From: an uncultured Lachnospiraceae bacterium
GTDB taxonomy: Bacteria; Bacillota; Clostridia; Lachnospirales; Lachnospiraceae
Assembly: GCA_910586605.1 (NCBI GenBank)
Contig: CAJUJR010000002.1
Location: 1-64,000 of the forward strand
Length of the DNA: 64,000 nucleotides
Direction: 5' to 3'
Shown: positions 62,316 through 64,000 of the stretch, one piece after another
Position numbering within the stretch: position 1 is the first letter of the stretch
Layout: each line of letters opens with the position of its first letter
The notes under the pieces: generated by a model
What the model was told of the DNA's origin: nothing
Databases searched by the model: none
The model's input: only the letters and a program-made list of their open reading frames with translations
Made by a program: the position numbers and the translations under genes

Positions 62316-62326
62316 ATCCATAGAAT

Positions 62327-62453
62327 CTATACGACTGGCGGATAAGACATGTCCAAGATGCATGTTCTAGTGAGAAAACTCACAGGGAGTATAGAAAGAA
62401 AGAGCCGACCGCCTGGGCACTCATTATTGGAGTGCCTGGATGGCCGGCTCTTT
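62327..62453 (+). ncRNA. ZTP (pfl) riboswitch
   Basis: P1 is CTATAC (62327-62332) with GTATAG (62390-62395). The conserved ACTGGCGG follows P1, and a GTGAG-AAAA-CTCAC hairpin lies before the returning GGGAGTATAG. After a short linker comes the hallmark GACCGCCTGGGCA of P3, which opens a long hairpin (CTGGGCACTC/GAGTGCCTGG, then AAAGAGCCG/CGGCTCTTT) ending in a weak T run. ZTP riboswitches sense the AICAR-derived alarmone ZTP/ZMP and switch on folate and purine genes. This fits the AICAR-using genes downstream. Confidence 0.93.
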
Positions 62454-62494
62454 AGCGTATTCTTTATTACGCTGCAACATAGTGGTTCACCAAC

Positions 62495-62514
62495 AAAAAA
62501 GCCAGTGGCTTTTT
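62495..62514 (+). terminator. Intrinsic terminator in the purO leader
   Basis: AAAAAAGCC-AGT-GGCTTTTT, 37 bp before the purO start and after the riboswitch. It could act as a second, possibly regulated stop. Confidence 0.6.
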
Positions 62515-62551
62515 GCAGGATGGGAGATTTTACTAAAAAGGAGGATGCGAT

Positions 62552-63265
62552 ATGCAGAAAATATCATTAGAAACAGGTTTAAAGGGGAATCCATATCCTG
62601 GAAGAGGGATTGTGATTGGAAAGTCCCCAAATGGAAAATATGCGGTGGCGGCTTATTTTATTATGGGCAGAAGTGTGAACAGCAGGAATCGTATTTTTGT
62701 GGAAGAGGGGGAAGGGATCCGGACAGAAGCGTTTGATCCGGCAAAATTAAGTGATCCAAGCCTTGTGATTTATGCGCCTGTCCGTGTACTGGGAAATAAA
62801 ACGATTGTAACAAACGGTGACCAGACAGATACGATATATGAATTGATGGATAAACAGCAGACGTTTGAACAGGCGCTCCGTACCAGGGAATTTGAACCGG
62901 ACGCCCCAAATTATACACCAAGGATTTCAGGTATTCTGCATATTGAAGAAGGGCAGTTTAATTATGCAATGTCAATTTTAAAGAGCAATAATGGAGACCC
63001 TTCACAGTGTAACCGCTATACATTTAGTTATACAAACCCGTTGGATGGGGAGGGGCATTTTATCCATACTTATATGGGGGATGGAAATCCGCTGCCAAGC
63101 TTTGAAGGGGAACCAGAGTTGGTTGAGATCTTGGATGATATGGAAGAATTTACGGATATGCTTTGGGGCAGTTTAAATGAAGAAAATAAAGTATCATTAT
63201 TTGTCCGTTATATTGATATAGCAACTGGGGAATATGAAACTAATATTGTAAATAAAAATAAATAA
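62552..63265 (+). CDS. purO: IMP cyclohydrolase, PurO family
   Basis: A 237-residue protein of the IMP_cyclohyd family first known from archaeal PurO, which closes FAICAR to IMP. Segments [35 protein letters not shown] and YTPRISGIL match the family. In Clostridia it replaces the cyclohydrolase half of bifunctional PurH. AAAGGAGG precedes the ATG. It is the first gene under the ZTP riboswitch, and the AICAR formyltransferase gene follows 17 bp later. Confidence 0.92.
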   Translation: MQKISLETGLKGNPYPGRGIVIGKSPNGKYAVAAYFIMGRSVNSRNRIFVEEGEGIRTEAFDPAKLSDPSLVIYAPVRVLGNKTIVTNGDQTDTIYELMDKQQTFEQALRTREFEPDAPNYTPRISGILHIEEGQFNYAMSILKSNNGDPSQCNRYTFSYTNPLDGEGHFIHTYMGDGNPLPSFEGEPELVEILDDMEEFTDMLWGSLNEENKVSLFVRYIDIATGEYETNIVNKNK

Positions 63266-63282
63266 TTAGCGAGGTGCATAAT

Positions 63283-64000
63283 ATGAAAGAATTAGAATTA
63301 AAGTATGGATGTAATCCAAACCAAAAGCCGTCCAAAATATATATGGGGGATGGTTCTGAACTACCAATTCAGGTTTTAAATGGAAAACCAGGGTATATCA
63401 ATTTCCTGGATGCGTTTAATGGCTGGCAGTTGGTGAAAGAACTTAAAAAAGCAACAGGGCTTCCTGCAGCCACGTCTTTTAAGCATGTCTCCCCTGCAGG
63501 CGCTGCGGTTGGGCTTCCGTTAAGCGAGGTAGAAGCTAAGATTTATTGGGTGGATGATTTAGGGGAGCTTTCCCCGCTTGCCTGCGCCTATTCCAGGGCA
63601 AGGGGAGCCGACCGCATGTCTTCGTATGGTGATTTCATTGCACTTTCTGATGTTTGTGATGTATCGGCCGCAAATGTGATTAAACGGGAATTTTCAGATG
63701 GGATTATAGCCCCAGGCTATGAGCCGGAGGCATTGGAGATTTTAAAGGGAAAGAAAAAGGGAAGCTATGCCATAATTCAAATTGATGAAAATTATGTGCC
63801 AAATCCAATTGAGCGGAAAGAGGTCTATGGGATTACATTTGAGCAGGGGCGGAATGAGCTAAATATTGATGATGATTTCTTTAGCAATGTTGTAACAGAA
63901 AATAAGGATATACCAGATTCTGCTAAAATTGATATGGCTATCTCAATGATTACATTAAAATATACACAGTCTAATTCTGTCTGCTATGTAAAGGGAGGGC
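63283..64000 (+). CDS. purH: AICAR formyltransferase (PurH transformylase domain), cut by the window end
   Basis: The first 239 residues are present and the frame is open to the end of the window. [57 protein letters not shown] and [20 protein letters not shown] match the AICARFT domain, which transfers a formyl group from 10-formyl-THF to AICAR. The inosicase (MGS-like) domain of ordinary PurH is absent at the N terminus, consistent with a stand-alone transformylase working with PurO. AGCGAGGTG precedes the ATG. Confidence 0.93.
   Translation, partial: MKELELKYGCNPNQKPSKIYMGDGSELPIQVLNGKPGYINFLDAFNGWQLVKELKKATGLPAATSFKHVSPAGAAVGLPLSEVEAKIYWVDDLGELSPLACAYSRARGADRMSSYGDFIALSDVCDVSAANVIKREFSDGIIAPGYEPEALEILKGKKKGSYAIIQIDENYVPNPIERKEVYGITFEQGRNELNIDDDFFSNVVTENKDIPDSAKIDMAISMITLKYTQSNSVCYVKGG

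Noticed and set aside
1..64000. Prophage, plasmid origin or complete insertion sequence
   Set aside because: No integrase, transposase, phage structural or replication gene was recognised. Only short dispersed repeats suggest past mobility.

Overview
The window looks like a chromosomal segment of a low-to-mid GC, spore-forming Gram-positive anaerobe of the class Clostridia, most likely family Lachnospiraceae. The reasons are a secretin-less Tad pilus locus with DUF5702-like and FHA proteins, BofA-like and SpoIIQ-like sporulation proteins, a FabV-type enoyl reductase, a BspA-like surface protein, a BIG2 surface protein, and a PurO-type IMP cyclohydrolase next to a separate AICAR formyltransferase under a ZTP riboswitch. 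Genus and species were not determined, and no computed statistics or database searches were used.

Layout. 0.2-7.4 kb is a signalling cluster: a hemerythrin-CheX-receiver protein, a MATE transporter fused to an RsbW-like domain, a GH3-family acyl-adenylating enzyme, a membrane SpoIIE-type phosphatase and a stand-alone RsbW-like kinase. It is followed by a 5'-truncated S8 protease. 8.9-9.6 kb holds small DUF2508 and BofA-like genes. 9.7-19.3 kb is a Tad/Flp pilus operon with two prepilin peptidases and a strong promoter. It meets a convergent PrcB-like lipoprotein gene at a shared CTAG. Glycogen phosphorylase, a two-component system, a DHH phosphoesterase and a receptor-like TIR/beta-propeller protein follow, then a BspA-like surface protein and a two-gene ABC exporter. 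On the minus strand, 35.3-42.0 kb is a three-gene phosphorelay: a receiver with a decayed HD-GYP domain, a hybrid kinase with HPt, and a hybrid kinase fused to a DegV domain.

42.3-49.2 kb carries SppA, RDD, SpoIIQ-like, six-TM, AIM24 and HD-domain genes, tRNA-Lys and a PD-(D/E)XK-like protein. 49.3-54.7 kb is a biotin region: bioY diverges from bioB, thiolase, acyl-CoA ligase and fabV, with one palindrome covering the -35 elements of both promoters. cysK, tRNA-Leu and glgB come next, then a small membrane protein, an MGMT-like gene, a GntR-ABC exporter operon with its operator, a BIG2 surface protein, and finally the ZTP riboswitch with purO and a purH fragment cut by the window end.

Cross-cutting features. 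At least two families of short dispersed intergenic repeats occur (CTAGAGCGTGTTTG and TGGCTGTGAATAGTAAC cores). A homologous leader of about 148 bp lies in front of both the two-component system and the BspA-like gene. The items most worth following up are the DHH-TIR operon with its Toll-receptor-like topology, the GH3/MATE/partner-switch cluster, the DegV-kinase fusion and the biotin operon with accessory acyl-CoA enzymes.
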